Shown here piece by piece: positions 1-10,799 of a DNA stretch of 64,000 bases. Numbering within the stretch: position 1 is the stretch's first letter; each line of letters begins with the position of its first letter. Source of the DNA: Beijerinckia mobilis (lineage in GTDB: Bacteria; Pseudomonadota; Alphaproteobacteria; Rhizobiales; Beijerinckiaceae). Made by a program: the position numbers and the translations under genes. The stretch covers positions 1-64,000 of the forward strand of contig NZ_JQJH01000019.1 in assembly GCF_000745425.1 (NCBI RefSeq), written 5' to 3'. The notes beneath the pieces were generated by a model. The model was not told where the DNA came from. It made no database searches and saw only the letters and a list, made by a program, of their open reading frames with translations.

Positions 1-1110
<1,110 letters not shown>

Positions 1111-1125
1111 ATATCAAAAATGGAC

Positions 1126-1147
1126 CGGCCGGGCAGGGGCCCGGCCG
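1126..1147 (+). terminator. GC-rich stem-loop after tuf
   Basis: A 9-bp perfect stem (CGGCCGGGC paired with GCCCGGCCG) encloses a 4-base loop 16 bases after the tuf stop. No T-run follows, so it could be an RNA-processing or stabilising hairpin between tuf and rpsJ instead of a true terminator. The remaining tuf-rpsJ spacer (to 1303) probably holds the S10 leader, but I could not pick a convincing promoter. Confidence 0.4.
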
Positions 1148-1303
1148 TACCTCAAGCCGTTGTCGGCGGGCGTTGACGACGGAAAGGTCTTCAGTTTTGC
1201 TCGACGGTCTTCTGGAGCATAGGCTGAAGGAAAGATTTGAAACCGGCTGGGCCATAGGTGGTGAGCCAGGGATCAAAACGGTCGACAAGGACATAGAATT
1301 ACA

Positions 1304-1612
1304 ATGAACGGCCAGAATATCCGCATCCGTCTCAAGGCGTTCGACCATCGAATCCTTGATACCTCGACGAAAGAGATCGTTTCGACGGCGAAACGGACGG
1401 GCGCGCAGGTGCGTGGACCGATCCCCTTGCCGACGAAGATCGAGAAATTCACCGTGAACCGGTCGCCTCATGTCGACAAGAAGTCGCGTGAGCAGTTCGA
1501 AATCAGGACCCATAAAAGGGTGCTCGATATCGTTGATCCGACGCCACAGACTGTTGATGCTTTGATGAAACTCGATCTCGCCGCCGGCGTGGATGTGGAA
1601 ATCAAGCTCTAG
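1304..1612 (+). CDS. rpsJ: 30S ribosomal protein S10
   Basis: Small-subunit head protein, also the NusE partner in antitermination. The 102-aa product starts [15 protein letters not shown] and contains the family signature around [20 protein letters not shown], full length for the family. An AAGGA lies about 11 bases ahead of the ATG. It is the first gene of the S10 series, separated from tuf by a 193-base leader and followed closely by rplC. Confidence 0.98.
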   Translation: MNGQNIRIRLKAFDHRILDTSTKEIVSTAKRTGAQVRGPIPLPTKIEKFTVNRSPHVDKKSREQFEIRTHKRVLDIVDPTPQTVDALMKLDLAAGVDVEIKL

Positions 1613-1681
1613 TCTTTGCTGAATTCGAGGATGAATCGGGCGGACTGCGACCCTGGTATGCGCGCCCTGAAGGATGAAACT

Positions 1682-2401
1682 ATGCGGTCAGGTGTCATCG
1701 CACAAAAGCTCGGCATGACCCGCGTCTTCACCGACGCAGGTGAGCATATACCCGTCACCGTGCTCAAGCTCGACAATTGTCAGGTCGTTGGTCATCGGAC
1801 CAAGGAACAGAATGGCTATGTAGCCCTGCAATTGGGTGCCGGACGCGCCAAGGTGAAGAACGTTTCGAAAGCCGAACGGAGCCGCTTTGCCGTGGCCAAG
1901 GTCGAGCCGAAGATGAAACTTGCAGAGTTTCGTGTCGATGATACGACATTGCTGCCGATCGGGGCTGAAATTACAGCTGATCATTTCGTCGTCGGGCAAT
2001 TCGTCGACGTCACCGGGACGAGCACCGGTAAAGGTTTCGCCGGTGCGATGAAACGGTGGAACTTCGGCGGTCTGCGCGCCACGCACGGTGTGTCAATCTC
2101 GCATCGTTCGCATGGTTCGACCGGTGGTCGTCAGGATCCTGGTAAAACCTTCAAAAACAAGAAGATGGCTGGACATCTTGGCACCGAACGAGTGACGACG
2201 CTCAACCTGCGGGTGGTTCAGACGGATGTCGAACGCGGATTGATTCTGGTTGAAGGTGCTGTCCCGGGGACGGCAGGCGGCTGGATTTTCGTTCGTGATG
2301 CCGTGAAGAAGAATCTGCCGAAAGAGGCTCCGCTACCGGGCAAGTTCCGTCTTGCCAATGATGGTGAAGCCGCGCCGGCGACAGAATCGGTAGAGGGCTG
2401 A
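1682..2401 (+). CDS. rplC: 50S ribosomal protein L3
   Basis: Early-assembly protein next to the peptidyl-transferase centre. The start was set at 1682 because the product then begins [16 protein letters not shown], the universal L3 N-terminus, and an AAGGA lies upstream. An in-frame ATG at 1616 would add 22 unrelated residues. The product is 239 aa. The L3 signature is visible as [17 protein letters not shown], and the loop with [11 protein letters not shown] reaches the 23S core. The stop is 3 bases from the rplD start. Confidence 0.96.
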   Translation: MRSGVIAQKLGMTRVFTDAGEHIPVTVLKLDNCQVVGHRTKEQNGYVALQLGAGRAKVKNVSKAERSRFAVAKVEPKMKLAEFRVDDTTLLPIGAEITADHFVVGQFVDVTGTSTGKGFAGAMKRWNFGGLRATHGVSISHRSHGSTGGRQDPGKTFKNKKMAGHLGTERVTTLNLRVVQTDVERGLILVEGAVPGTAGGWIFVRDAVKKNLPKEAPLPGKFRLANDGEAAPATESVEG

Positions 2402-2404
2402 GCC

Positions 2405-3025
2405 GTGAAAATCGATATTACTTCCGTTGACGGCGAAGCCGCGGGATCGATCGATCTCGATGATGCCATTTTCGGGCTGGAGCCGCGGGTTGATCTGATC
2501 GCGCGCATGATCCGGTATCAATTGGCGAAACGGCGTGCCGGCACGCATCAATCGCTTGGACGCGCGGACATTCACCGCACGGGCAAGAAAATGTACAAGC
2601 AGAAGGGTACAGGTTCTGCTCGCCACGGTTCGGCGCGCGCGCCGCAGTTTCGCGGTGGCGGCAAGGCCTTCGGTCCGGTTGCCCGTTCGCATGCGCATGA
2701 CCTTCCCAAGAAGGTGCGGGCGCTGGCGTTGAAACATGCCCTTTCTGCTAAGGCGAAAGATGGCGGCATCATCATTTGGAACAATGCCAGCCTGGCAGAA
2801 GCCAAGACGAAGGCATTGAAGTCCAATTTCGAGAAGATCGGCCTCACCAATGCGCTGATTATCGATGGCGCAGCGCCGGAAGCGAATTTCGCTCTAGCAG
2901 CGCGTAACATTCCGCAAATCGATGTGCTGCCAGTGCAGGGCATCAATGTCTATGACATCGTGCGTCGGGAGAAGCTGGTGCTCACCACGGCCGCCCTTAA
3001 TGCCCTGGAGGCTCGCTTCAAATGA
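2405..3025 (+). CDS. rplD: 50S ribosomal protein L4
   Basis: L4 lines the peptide exit tunnel and in some bacteria autoregulates the S10 operon. The product is 206 aa, typical length, starting with GTG. The tunnel loop is recognisable around [18 protein letters not shown]. The stop overlaps the rplW ATG (ATGA), implying translational coupling. Whether L4 regulates this operon cannot be told from the sequence. Confidence 0.97.
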   Translation: MKIDITSVDGEAAGSIDLDDAIFGLEPRVDLIARMIRYQLAKRRAGTHQSLGRADIHRTGKKMYKQKGTGSARHGSARAPQFRGGGKAFGPVARSHAHDLPKKVRALALKHALSAKAKDGGIIIWNNASLAEAKTKALKSNFEKIGLTNALIIDGAAPEANFALAARNIPQIDVLPVQGINVYDIVRREKLVLTTAALNALEARFK

Positions 3026-3333
3026 GTGCTTCGAAAATCGCTCAAGACGCGCGTCATTATGATGTGATCGTTGCGCCAGTCATTACTGAAAAAGCGACCA
3101 TCGCGTCCGAAGAAAACAAGGTCGTGTTCAAGGTCGCGAAGACAGCCACGAAGGTGGAAATCAAAGCAGCGGTGGAACGGCTCTTCGATGTGAAGGTCGA
3201 AGCTGTCAATACACTGCTTCGCAAGGGTAAGAAGAAAGTTTTCAAAGGAACCCGTGGGGTTCAATCGGATGTCAAACGGGCGGTTGTGACCCTTGCCGAG
3301 GGTCACAAGATCGACGTGACGACCGGGCTTTGA
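3022..3333 (+). CDS. rplW: 50S ribosomal protein L23
   Basis: Exit-site protein that docks trigger factor and SRP. The product is 103 aa, with the conserved opening [15 protein letters not shown] and a basic beta-loop with [13 protein letters not shown]. The start overlaps the rplD stop by 4 bases. The order L4-L23-L2 is the standard S10 operon arrangement. Confidence 0.97.
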   Translation: MSASKIAQDARHYDVIVAPVITEKATIASEENKVVFKVAKTATKVEIKAAVERLFDVKVEAVNTLLRKGKKKVFKGTRGVQSDVKRAVVTLAEGHKIDVTTGL

Positions 3334-3353
3334 CGCGGATCTGGGATTAGGCA

Positions 3354-4193
3354 ATGGCACTCAAGACATTCAAGCCGATCACGCCGAGCCTGCGACAGCT
3401 CGTTATCGTCGATCGCAGCAACCTCTATAAGGGCAAGCCGGTCAAAACCTTGACCGAGGGCAAGTCGTCTTCCGGCGGGCGCAACAATAATGGTCGCGTC
3501 ACGGTGCGTTTCCGTGGCGGCGGTCATAAGCAGAGCTATCGCATCGTTGATTTCAAACGGCGTAAGCTCGATATTCCGGCGAAGGTCGAGCGGATCGAAT
3601 ATGACCCCAACCGTACGTCCTTCATCGCGCTGATCCGTTATGCGGATGATGAATTGTCCTACATCATTGCGCCGCAGAAACTCGCGGTGGGGGATGAGGT
3701 TATTTCGGGGCAGCAGGTCGACGTTAAGCCTGGCAATGCCATGGCCCTCGCCAACATGCCAGTCGGCACGATCGTTCATAATGTCGAGATGAAGATCGGC
3801 AAGGGCGCGGCGATGGTCCGCGCTGCCGGTACCTATGCACAGGTTGTCGGCCGCGATCAGGGTTATGTGATCATCCGTCTGAATTCGGGTGAACAACGTT
3901 TGATCCACGGACAGTGTTTCGCGACGGTCGGAGCGGTGTCCAATCCGGACCATATGAACGCATCGATCGGCAAGGCAGGTCGTTCGCGTTGGCTTGGTCG
4001 GCGGCCACATAATCGTGGTGTCACCATGAACCCGGTCGACCATCCGCACGGTGGTGGTGAAGGTCGCACCTCTGGCGGTCGTCATCCGGTGACGCCTTGG
4101 GGCAAGCCGACGAAGGGTAAGAAGACCCGCACCAATAAATCCACGGACAAGTTCATTGTGACCTCGCGTCATAAAAGCAAGAAGAAGGGTTGA
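3354..4193 (+). CDS. rplB: 50S ribosomal protein L2
   Basis: Largest core protein of the 50S, needed for subunit joining and peptidyl transfer. The product is 279 aa, beginning [16 protein letters not shown]. The conserved C-terminal segment [20 protein letters not shown] holds the critical His. It lies 20 bases after rplW and 3 bases before rpsS. Confidence 0.98.
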   Translation: MALKTFKPITPSLRQLVIVDRSNLYKGKPVKTLTEGKSSSGGRNNNGRVTVRFRGGGHKQSYRIVDFKRRKLDIPAKVERIEYDPNRTSFIALIRYADDELSYIIAPQKLAVGDEVISGQQVDVKPGNAMALANMPVGTIVHNVEMKIGKGAAMVRAAGTYAQVVGRDQGYVIIRLNSGEQRLIHGQCFATVGAVSNPDHMNASIGKAGRSRWLGRRPHNRGVTMNPVDHPHGGGEGRTSGGRHPVTPWGKPTKGKKTRTNKSTDKFIVTSRHKSKKKG

Positions 4194-4196
4194 TCC

Positions 4197-4475
4197 ATGG
4201 CGCGCTCGATCTGGAAGGGTCCGTTCGTCGACGGTTATCTGCTCAAGAAGGCTGAAGCCGCGCGTGCGTCTACCCGCGCGGAGGTCATCAAGATTTGGAG
4301 CCGTCGCTCGACGATCCTGCCGCAATTCGTCGGTCTTACGTTCGGTGTCTATAACGGCCACAAGCATGTGCCCGTGAATGTCACTGAAGATATGATCGGC
4401 CATAAATTCGGTGAATTTTCTCCGACCCGCACGTTCCATGGACATGCGGCGGATAAAAAAGCCAGAAGGGGCTAA
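4197..4475 (+). CDS. rpsS: 30S ribosomal protein S19
   Basis: Head protein of the 30S that contacts the A-site finger. The product is 92 aa: [18 protein letters not shown] opening, [22 protein letters not shown] core and the FAPTRTF-like [10 protein letters not shown] ending. Full length and in canonical position between L2 and L22. Confidence 0.98.
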   Translation: MARSIWKGPFVDGYLLKKAEAARASTRAEVIKIWSRRSTILPQFVGLTFGVYNGHKHVPVNVTEDMIGHKFGEFSPTRTFHGHAADKKARRG

Positions 4476-4483
4476 GAAAGCCG

Positions 4484-4873
4484 ATGTCGAAAGAGAAAAC
4501 ACCACGACGGCTTCCTGATAACGAGGCCAAGGCGGTTGCGCGCATGCTGCGTGTCAGCCCGCAGAAGCTGAACCTCGTTGCCCAGCTCATTCGCGGCAAG
4601 AAGGTCGACAAGGCTCTTGCCGATCTCGAATTTTCTCGCAAGCGCATTGCCTTCGACGTGAAGAAGACGTTGGAAAGCGCGATCGCTAATGCGGAAAATA
4701 ATCACAGCCTAGATGTGGACGATCTGATCGTTGCCGAAGCTTATGTCGGCAAGGCGATGATCATGAAGCGGTTCAGCCCCCGTGCGCGCGGTCGCTCTGG
4801 CCGTATCGAGAAGCCCTTTGCGCATTTGACGATCGTCGTGCGCGAGATCACCGGCGTGCCGGCTGGAGCCTGA
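4484..4873 (+). CDS. rplV: 50S ribosomal protein L22
   Basis: L22 lines the exit tunnel, and its hairpin is the site of macrolide-resistance mutations. The product is 129 aa with the recognisable [20 protein letters not shown] segment and the tunnel hairpin region near [18 protein letters not shown]. Canonical position between S19 and S3. Confidence 0.97.
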   Translation: MSKEKTPRRLPDNEAKAVARMLRVSPQKLNLVAQLIRGKKVDKALADLEFSRKRIAFDVKKTLESAIANAENNHSLDVDDLIVAEAYVGKAMIMKRFSPRARGRSGRIEKPFAHLTIVVREITGVPAGA

Positions 4874-4883
4874 GGAGTAAACG

Positions 4884-5609
4884 ATGGGACAGAAAGTCAA
4901 TCCGATCGGCCTGAGGCTCGGAATCAACAGGACGTGGGATTCCCGCTGGTTCGCCGATAAAGGCGAATATGCGAAGCTTCTGCATGAGGACATGCAGATC
5001 CGCGAGGTTCTCTTGAAGAATCTCAAGCAGGCGGCCGTGTCGAAGATCATCATCGAACGTCCGCACAAAAAATGCCGCGTCACGATTCATTCGGCCCGGC
5101 CCGGCGTCGTCATCGGCAAGAAGGGTGCGGATATCGACAAGATCCGCAAACTCGTTTCGAAGCTGACGGATTCAGAAGTTGTCATCAATATTGTCGAAGT
5201 CCGCAAGCCGGAAATCGACGCGACCTTGGTGGCGGATTCGATCGCTCAGCAGCTGGAAAGGCGTGTTGCCTTCCGCCGTGCAATGAAGCGCGCGGTGCAG
5301 TCAGCGATCCGACTGGGTGCTGAAGGCATTCGTATCAATTGTTCGGGCCGTCTTGGCGGCGCTGAGATCGCCCGTCTCGAATGGTATCGTGAAGGCCGGG
5401 TGCCGCTGCATACGTTGCGCGCGGATGTCGATTATGGCGTCGCGACGGCACATACGGCCTACGGGACCTGCGGTATCAAGGTCTGGATCTTCAAAGGCGA
5501 GATCATGGAACATGATCCGATGGCCCAAGACCGCAAGATGGCCGAGCTTGATCATGCTGGTGGTGGTGGCGGCGGTGAACGCCGGCGTCGTGAACGGGAC
5601 GCGGCCTGA
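4884..5609 (+). CDS. rpsC: 30S ribosomal protein S3
   Basis: mRNA-entry-site protein with helicase-like function. The product is 241 aa: [20 protein letters not shown] opening, KH domain with [14 protein letters not shown], and the S3 C-terminal domain. The end carries a Gly-run and Arg-rich tail ([18 protein letters not shown]), a common alphaproteobacterial extension. An AGGAG lies upstream of the ATG. Confidence 0.98.
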   Translation: MGQKVNPIGLRLGINRTWDSRWFADKGEYAKLLHEDMQIREVLLKNLKQAAVSKIIIERPHKKCRVTIHSARPGVVIGKKGADIDKIRKLVSKLTDSEVVINIVEVRKPEIDATLVADSIAQQLERRVAFRRAMKRAVQSAIRLGAEGIRINCSGRLGGAEIARLEWYREGRVPLHTLRADVDYGVATAHTAYGTCGIKVWIFKGEIMEHDPMAQDRKMAELDHAGGGGGGERRRRERDAA

Positions 5610-5643
5610 GGCCCTTATCTGAGTTATTGCGAAAGTTTCCATT

Positions 5644-6057
5644 ATGCTGCAACCAAAACGCACCAAATTCCGGAAGGCTTTCAAAGGCCGCATTCATGGC
5701 GCCGCTAAGGGCGGGTTCGAGCTGAATTTCGGTGAGTTCGGCTTGAAAGCAATGGAGCCTGAGCGTATCACAGCCCGTCAGATCGAAGCGGCGCGCCGCG
5801 CGATGACTCGTCATATGAAGCGTGCCGGCCGCGTCTGGATTCGAATTTTCCCGGATGTGCCGGTATCTTCGAAGCCCACCGAAGTCCGTATGGGTAAAGG
5901 TAAGGGCGCTCCCGATTATTGGGCCTGCCGTGTTGCGCCTGGTCGTATCATGTTCGAGCTCGATGGCGTGCCGGCCGATCTCGCGCGTGAGGCCCTGCGT
6001 CTTGCCGCGGCTAAGCTGCCGATCAAGACGCGCTTCATTCAGCGCATTGCAGAGTAA
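5644..6057 (+). CDS. rplP: 50S ribosomal protein L16
   Basis: L16 shapes the A-site tRNA binding region of the 50S. The product is 137 aa: [19 protein letters not shown] opening, [20 protein letters not shown] core containing the arginine that is hydroxylated in some bacteria, and [11 protein letters not shown]. Full length, in canonical order. Confidence 0.98.
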   Translation: MLQPKRTKFRKAFKGRIHGAAKGGFELNFGEFGLKAMEPERITARQIEAARRAMTRHMKRAGRVWIRIFPDVPVSSKPTEVRMGKGKGAPDYWACRVAPGRIMFELDGVPADLAREALRLAAAKLPIKTRFIQRIAE

Positions 6058-6070
6058 AGGGATCACACCC

Positions 6071-6277
6071 ATGCAGAACAAACAACGTTTGTCCGATCTT
6101 CGGGTGATGACTGGCGATCAGCTCGATCAGGAATTGCTCAATTTAAAGAAAGAGCAGTTCAACCTGCGCTTTCAGAAGGCCACCGGCCAGCTCGAAAATA
6201 CGGCGCGTGTTCGTGTCATCCGGCGCGATATTGCTCGGATCAAGACGATGGCCGCTCAGCAGCGCGTCTCCAAATAA
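6071..6277 (+). CDS. rpmC: 50S ribosomal protein L29
   Basis: Small helical protein at the exit tunnel. The product is 68 aa, starting [18 protein letters not shown], with the signature [20 protein letters not shown]. The start at 6071 was chosen because the reading frame upstream of it overlaps rplP and has no L29 character. It is followed by 58 untranslated bases before rpsQ. Confidence 0.96.
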   Translation: MQNKQRLSDLRVMTGDQLDQELLNLKKEQFNLRFQKATGQLENTARVRVIRRDIARIKTMAAQQRVSK

Positions 6278-6335
6278 TTCAAGCTGCCAGCGCCTGAGGG
6301 CGGCTCGGCCAATGTGATAATGGATGTAAGAAAAT

Positions 6336-6578
6336 ATGCCGAAGCGAATTCTCCAAGGCGTCGTGGTGAGCGACAAGCAGGATAAGACCATCGTTGTGAA
6401 AGTTGAACGCCGGTTCACTCATCCGCTCTTGAAGAAGACGGTGCGGCGTTCAAAGAATTATCATGCTCATGACGAGGCAGGAACCTACAAGGTGGGCGAT
6501 ACTGTTTCGATCGAGGAGACGAAGCCGATCTCCCGACTGAAACGTTGGATCGTTCTTGAGGTAGCCTCGAAGGCTTGA
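6336..6578 (+). CDS. rpsQ: 30S ribosomal protein S17
   Basis: Primary 16S rRNA binder with an OB fold. The product is 80 aa: [19 protein letters not shown] opening and [21 protein letters not shown] core. It is the last gene of the classical S10 operon, and the spacer after it carries two strong hairpins (6589-6645). Confidence 0.97.
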   Translation: MPKRILQGVVVSDKQDKTIVVKVERRFTHPLLKKTVRRSKNYHAHDEAGTYKVGDTVSIEETKPISRLKRWIVLEVASKA

Positions 6579-6588
6579 GAACAATCAT

Positions 6589-6645
6589 AAAGGAGACGGA
6601 AGTCTCCTTCAGGCGCAGTCCGGCCTCCACAATGCGGGAGGCCGG
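6589..6645 (+). other. Tandem hairpins at the S10/spc junction
   Basis: Two perfect inverted repeats lie between rpsQ and rplN. The first, 6589-6609, has an 8-bp stem AAGGAGAC/GTCTCCTT closed by a GGAA tetraloop. The second, 6620-6645, has a 9-bp stem CCGGCCTCC/GGAGGCCGG with an 8-base loop. No T-run follows either. They mark the position where separate S10 and spc operons are divided in enteric bacteria, so processing, attenuation or mRNA stabilisation are the plausible roles. Confidence 0.6.
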
Positions 6646-6675
6646 AAACCGTTCTGAATAGAAAGGTCAAGCAAG

Positions 6676-7044
6676 ATGATACAGATGCAGACAAATCTCG
6701 ACGTCGCCGATAATTCCGGCGCGCGTCGTGTGATGTGCATCAAGGTGCTCGGCGGTTCCAAACGCAAATATGCCGGCGTTGGCGACATTATCGTTGTCTC
6801 GGTTAAAGAGGCGATTCCGCGCGGCCGCGTGAAGAAGGGCGACGTCATGAAGGCGGTCGTCGTTCGCACCGCTAAGGACATCAAGCGGGCAGATGGTTCG
6901 GTGATCCGTTTCGACACCAACGCTGCAGTATTGATCAACAATCAATCGGAGCCGATCGGTACCCGTATTTTCGGGCCGGTTCCGCGTGAATTGCGCGCGA
7001 AAAACCATATGAAGATCATCTCGCTTGCGCCGGAGGTGCTGTAA
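6676..7044 (+). CDS. rplN: 50S ribosomal protein L14
   Basis: Subunit-interface protein and binding site of RsfS. The product is 122 aa: [20 protein letters not shown] opening, [20 protein letters not shown] core and the end [15 protein letters not shown]. First gene of the spc group. Its stop overlaps the rplX start by one base. Confidence 0.98.
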   Translation: MIQMQTNLDVADNSGARRVMCIKVLGGSKRKYAGVGDIIVVSVKEAIPRGRVKKGDVMKAVVVRTAKDIKRADGSVIRFDTNAAVLINNQSEPIGTRIFGPVPRELRAKNHMKIISLAPEVL

Positions 7045-7361
7045 TGGCCGCCAAAATCAAGAAAGGCGACAAGGTCGTCGTTCTGTCCGGGCGCGACAAA
7101 GGCCGGTCCGGCGAAGTGCTGCAGGTTCTGCCCAAGGATGAGCGGGCGATCGTGCGCGGCATCAACCTCGTCAAGCGCCACCAGCGTCAGACCCAGAAGC
7201 AGGAAGCCGGCATCTATACGAAGGAAGCGACGATTCATCTGTCGAATCTTGCAATTGCCGATCCCAAAGACGGCAAGCAGACCCGCGTCGGCTTCAAGAT
7301 ACTTGAAGATGGCCGCAAGGTTCGGTTCGCTAAGCATTCCGGAGACGTGATCGATGGCTGA
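7044..7361 (+). CDS. rplX: 50S ribosomal protein L24
   Basis: Assembly initiator of the 50S. The product is 105 aa with an N-terminal KOW motif ([20 protein letters not shown]) and the conserved GINLVKRHQ. One-base overlap with rplN upstream and 8-base overlap with rplE downstream imply translational coupling through L14-L24-L5. Confidence 0.97.
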   Translation: MAAKIKKGDKVVVLSGRDKGRSGEVLQVLPKDERAIVRGINLVKRHQRQTQKQEAGIYTKEATIHLSNLAIADPKDGKQTRVGFKILEDGRKVRFAKHSGDVIDG

Positions 7362-8058
7362 TAACAAGAAGGGCGGCAAGGCTCCGGCCAAAGGTGTCAA
7401 AGCAGCACCGAAAACCACCGCCAAGGCACCCAAGAAAGCGGCCGGTCCCATTTCCTCGAGAGATGTAGCGTCGATTGCGACAGCCAGTGCCGAAGCGCTC
7501 GTGGCGCCGAAGGATTATACGCCGCGTCTGAAGGCCTATTACGAAGAGACGGTCAAGCCGAAGCTTATTGAGCAGTTTGGTTATAAGAACCCCTTCGAGA
7601 TCCCGACAATCGAGAAGATCGTGCTCAATATGGGTGTTGGCGACGCCGTCAATGACACGAAGCGGGTTACGCTTGCGGCAGCCGATCTTTCGCTCATTGC
7701 CGGTCAGAAGCCGGTGATCACGCGCGCCCGCAAGGCGATCGCGACCTTCAAGGTGCGCGAGAATATGCCGATTGGCGCGAAGGTGACCCTGCGCAAGACC
7801 CGCATGTACGAATTCCTCGACCGTCTCGTGACGATCGCGCTGCCCCGCGTGCGTGACTTCCGCGGCCTCAATCCGAAGAGCTTCGATGGCCGTGGCAATT
7901 ATGCTATGGGCATCAAGGAACATATCGTGTTCCCGGAAATCGATTACGACAAGGCGGAAAGCATCCTTGGCATGGACATTATTGTCTGTACCACGGCAAA
8001 AACCGACGATGAAGCACGCGCGCTGTTGCGCGCATTCAACTTCCCATTCCGGCAGTGA
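7354..8058 (+). CDS. rplE: 50S ribosomal protein L5 with a basic N-terminal extension
   Basis: L5 binds 5S rRNA and the P-site tRNA elbow. The conserved domain ([17 protein letters not shown] through RAFNFPFRQ) begins only at about residue 53. The first ~50 residues are rich in Lys, Ala and Pro ([16 protein letters not shown]...), making the protein 234 aa against the usual ~180. The ATG at 7354 has a GGAG eight bases upstream. The alternative GTG at 7501, which would give a normal-length L5, has no Shine-Dalgarno, so the extension looks genuine. The extension is histone-tail-like in composition and has no function I recognise. Confidence 0.95.
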   Translation: MADNKKGGKAPAKGVKAAPKTTAKAPKKAAGPISSRDVASIATASAEALVAPKDYTPRLKAYYEETVKPKLIEQFGYKNPFEIPTIEKIVLNMGVGDAVNDTKRVTLAAADLSLIAGQKPVITRARKAIATFKVRENMPIGAKVTLRKTRMYEFLDRLVTIALPRVRDFRGLNPKSFDGRGNYAMGIKEHIVFPEIDYDKAESILGMDIIVCTTAKTDDEARALLRAFNFPFRQ

Positions 8059-8093
8059 GCAACAGACTCAGACGCGGAATCAAGAGGTAGGAC

Positions 8094-8399
8094 ATGGCGA
8101 AGAAAAGCTCGGTCGAAAAGAACAAGCATCGCGCGAAGATGGTCAAGCAATATGCCGGCCGCCGCGCCCGCTTGAAAGCGATCGCGAACGACGACAATCT
8201 GAGCATGGAGGAGCGTTTTGAAGCGCGCCTCAAACTTGCCGAACTGCCGCGCAATTCGGCTGCCGTACGGCTGCGCAACCGCTGTGAGATCAGCGGGCGT
8301 CCACGCGCCTTCATCAGCAAAATGAAGATGTCGCGTATTGCGGTTCGTGAATTGGGCTCGCAGGGCCTGATCCCCGGCCTTGTGAAGTCGAGCTGGTAA
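8094..8399 (+). CDS. rpsN: 30S ribosomal protein S14
   Basis: Head protein of the 30S. The product is 101 aa, the long zinc-independent form: the C+ type CxxC pairs are absent and only one Cys remains, in [12 protein letters not shown]. The end [20 protein letters not shown] is diagnostic. Canonical position between L5 and S8. Confidence 0.97.
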   Translation: MAKKSSVEKNKHRAKMVKQYAGRRARLKAIANDDNLSMEERFEARLKLAELPRNSAAVRLRNRCEISGRPRAFISKMKMSRIAVRELGSQGLIPGLVKSSW

Positions 8400-8411
8400 G
8401 GAGAGCGGATC

Positions 8412-8810
8412 ATGGCAGTGAACGATCCGTTGGGCGATATGCTCACACGCATTCGCAACGCGCAGATGCGGCGTAAGGGCAAGGTGCAGACGCCTGGCTC
8501 CAAACTGCGGGCCCATGTGCTCGATGTTTTGCAGGCCGAAGGCTATATCCGGGGTTATTCGACGACTGAATATGGCAATGGCCGTACGGAGTTTGAAATT
8601 GAACTGAAATATTTCGATGGCCTGCCGGTCATTCGGGAAATTCAGCGCGTATCGAAGCCAGGCCGTCGCGTTTACGCAGCTGTCAACGCCATGCCGCGTG
8701 TGGCGAATGGGCTCGGTATTTCGATCATTTCAACCCCGAAGGGCGTCATGGCCGATCATGCGGCGCGGGAAGCCAATGTCGGTGGCGAAGTCTTGTGCAA
8801 GGTCTTCTGA
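8412..8810 (+). CDS. rpsH: 30S ribosomal protein S8
   Basis: Central-domain 16S binder; in E. coli it is the translational repressor of the spc operon. The product is 132 aa: [20 protein letters not shown] opening, and the C-terminal signature [28 protein letters not shown] ribosome-binding site lies 8 bases upstream. Autoregulation here is possible but not shown by the sequence. Confidence 0.98.
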   Translation: MAVNDPLGDMLTRIRNAQMRRKGKVQTPGSKLRAHVLDVLQAEGYIRGYSTTEYGNGRTEFEIELKYFDGLPVIREIQRVSKPGRRVYAAVNAMPRVANGLGISIISTPKGVMADHAAREANVGGEVLCKVF

Positions 8811-8834
8811 CCGACGGCTGAGGAGCCCAGATCA

Positions 8835-9368
8835 ATGTCTCGTATCGGAAAAAAGCCGGTCGTCATTCCTGCTGGTGTGACGGCCAAGGTCGAGGGCCAG
8901 GCCATCTCGATCAAGGGCGGCAAGGGTGAATTGCATTTTACGGCGCCGGACGATGTCGCCGTGAAACTCGAACAGCAAGAGCTCTCCGTCAGCCCGCGTT
9001 CGCAAGATAAAAAGGCGCGAGCCGCTTGGGGTATGACGCGGTCGATCGTCAACAATCTGGTGATTGGTGTCTCGAAGGGTTTTGAGCGCAAGCTTGAGAT
9101 CACGGGTGTCGGTTACAAAGCTGCGGTTGCCGGAAAGAACCTTCAGCTGTCGCTTGGTTACAGCCACGATATCAACTTTCCGATTCCGGAAGGAATTTCG
9201 ATTGTTGCGCCCAAGCCGACCGAAGTTTCGATTACTGGAATCGACAAGCAGCGTGTCGGACAGATCGCTGCGGAAATTCGCTCCCTGCGGCCACCGGAGC
9301 CCTATAAGGGCAAAGGTGTGAAATATGCTGGGGAATTCATCTTCCGTAAGGAAGGCAAGAAGAAATAA
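8835..9368 (+). CDS. rplF: 50S ribosomal protein L6
   Basis: L6 sits at the base of the factor-binding stalk. The product is 177 aa: [17 protein letters not shown] opening, two L6 repeats, and the C-terminal [18 protein letters not shown] signature. Full length. Confidence 0.98.
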   Translation: MSRIGKKPVVIPAGVTAKVEGQAISIKGGKGELHFTAPDDVAVKLEQQELSVSPRSQDKKARAAWGMTRSIVNNLVIGVSKGFERKLEITGVGYKAAVAGKNLQLSLGYSHDINFPIPEGISIVAPKPTEVSITGIDKQRVGQIAAEIRSLRPPEPYKGKGVKYAGEFIFRKEGKKK

Positions 9369-9392
9369 GATTTAGATCGAAGGGCCGGTACG

Positions 9393-9755
9393 ATGGCAAA
9401 GGACATTCAGGCGACGGAGCGCCGCAAGGCGCGGGTACGCCGTTCGCTGCGCGCACGCGCCTACGGCAAGCCTCGGCTTTCCGTCTTCCGTTCGTCGAAA
9501 CAGATTTATTGCCAGATCATCGATGATGGCGAAGGAAAGACGTTGGTGTCAGCGTCTTCTTTAGAAAAAGCCAATCGCGAAAGTCTCAAGACGGGCGCGA
9601 CGGTTGAAGCCGCGAAGACGATCGGCAAGTTGCTCGCTGAGCGCGCAGTTGAAGCCGGGATCAAGGACGTCGTGTTTGACCGTGGGTCTTATATGTTCCA
9701 TGGACGTGTCAAGGCACTCGCAGAAGGCGCGCGCGAAGGCGGTCTGAACTTCTGA
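9393..9755 (+). CDS. rplR: 50S ribosomal protein L18
   Basis: 5S rRNA-binding protein working with L5. The product is 120 aa, with [25 protein letters not shown]-type opening and the C-terminal [25 protein letters not shown]. Unlike the rest of the operon, 248 bases separate it from rpsE. Confidence 0.97.
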   Translation: MAKDIQATERRKARVRRSLRARAYGKPRLSVFRSSKQIYCQIIDDGEGKTLVSASSLEKANRESLKTGATVEAAKTIGKLLAERAVEAGIKDVVFDRGSYMFHGRVKALAEGAREGGLNF

Positions 9756-10003
9756 CGGCGATTGGTCTTACAAAACGCCTTGGAAAGCGGCACCAGTCGA
9801 TCCTGTCACATCGTGTAATGATCGAAATTCAAGCTCTTTTCGAGACCTATTCGTCAGTAATGCTCTTGCAATTGGCGTAAATCCGGAGGATGGCACCTAT
9901 GTCACTCCTTCGGCGGGGACAATCAGTGCTTGGGAGAGTTTCCTGGGCACTTTTCCCCTTAATCCTAGCGAGCGGGTCTGACCCTGAGGTCCCCGCGTAA
10001 GTA
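9756..10003 (+). other. Unusual 248-base spacer between rplR and rpsE with a stop-free frame
   Basis: The neighbouring cistrons are packed within a few tens of bases, so this gap stands out. One forward frame is open from the rplR stop (about 9754) to a TGA at 9979-9981, roughly 75 codons. It includes protein-like stretches such as NALAIGVNPEDGTYVTP and ISAWESFLGTFPLNP, but has no ATG, GTG or TTG start. Codon use is more AT-rich than in the ribosomal genes. It may be a gene remnant, or an untranslated leader with a chance open frame. A secondary promoter for rpsE-rpmD-rplO could lie here, but I cannot pick one. Confidence 0.4.
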
Positions 10004-10582
10004 ATGGACAGAAAAATGGCGCGTGAAGGTGAAGGCGGTCGTCGTGACCGCGAGGAACGCGATAGCGAATTTGTGGACCGTCTGGTTCATATCAATCGCG
10101 TCGCGAAGGTGGTGAAAGGCGGCCGGCGCTTTGGTTTCGCCGCGCTAGTGGTTGTTGGTGATCAAAAGGGCCGCGTCGGCTACGGGCATGGCAAGGCGCG
10201 CGAGGTTCCGGAAGCCATTCGCAAGGCGACCGAATCCGCGAAACGTGCGCTGATCCGCGTGCCGCTGCGGGAAGGCCGGACCCTGCATCACGATGTGAAC
10301 GGGCGCCACGGAGCAGGCCGCGTCGTTCTGCGTTCCGCACCAGCGGGCACGGGCATCATCGCTGGTGGTCCGATGCGCGCTGTGTTCGAAACGCTCGGCA
10401 TGCATGATGTCGTTGCCAAGTCGCAGGGCTCTTCCAACCCCTATAACATGATCCGTGCAACCTTCGACGCTTTGCAGCGCGAAGATTCCCCGCGGTCAGT
10501 CGCCGCGCGTCGCAGCCTGAAGGTCTCTGTCATTCAGAGCCGACGTCAGGGTGGTGACACTGAAGTCTTGGCTGAAGGCTGA
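10004..10582 (+). CDS. rpsE: 30S ribosomal protein S5
   Basis: Decoding-fidelity protein of the 30S. The product is 192 aa from 10004. The ATG at 10016 gives [16 protein letters not shown], closer to the usual alphaproteobacterial N-terminus, and may be the true start. Core: [20 protein letters not shown] with the double-stranded-RNA-binding fold, and [20 protein letters not shown]. It is tightly followed by rpmD and rplO. Confidence 0.96.
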   Translation: MDRKMAREGEGGRRDREERDSEFVDRLVHINRVAKVVKGGRRFGFAALVVVGDQKGRVGYGHGKAREVPEAIRKATESAKRALIRVPLREGRTLHHDVNGRHGAGRVVLRSAPAGTGIIAGGPMRAVFETLGMHDVVAKSQGSSNPYNMIRATFDALQREDSPRSVAARRSLKVSVIQSRRQGGDTEVLAEG

Positions 10583-10594
10583 GGAGCATAAGCC

Positions 10595-10789
10595 ATGACG
10601 ACTTCTGAAAAAAACATCACGATCGAGCAGATCAAGAGCCCCATTGGCCGGCCAGCGGCGCAAAGGGCGACGCTTATCGGTCTTGGACTCAATAAAATCG
10701 GCCGCCGTTCCTCGCTGGAGGACAGCCCGGCTATTCGCGGAATGATCGCCAAAGTGGCGCATCTGATCCGTATCATTGACGGGCAGTGA
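10595..10789 (+). CDS. rpmD: 50S ribosomal protein L30
   Basis: Small 50S protein. The product is 64 aa with the family core [17 protein letters not shown] and [11 protein letters not shown]. It lies between rpsE (12 bases) and rplO (10 bases) as in other bacteria. Confidence 0.96.
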   Translation: MTTSEKNITIEQIKSPIGRPAAQRATLIGLGLNKIGRRSSLEDSPAIRGMIAKVAHLIRIIDGQ

Positions 10790-10799
10790 GGGCTTGGCG

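Noticed and set aside
3303-4505. 400-codon open frame on the minus strand
   Set aside because: Antisense to rplB and rpsS, which are certain.
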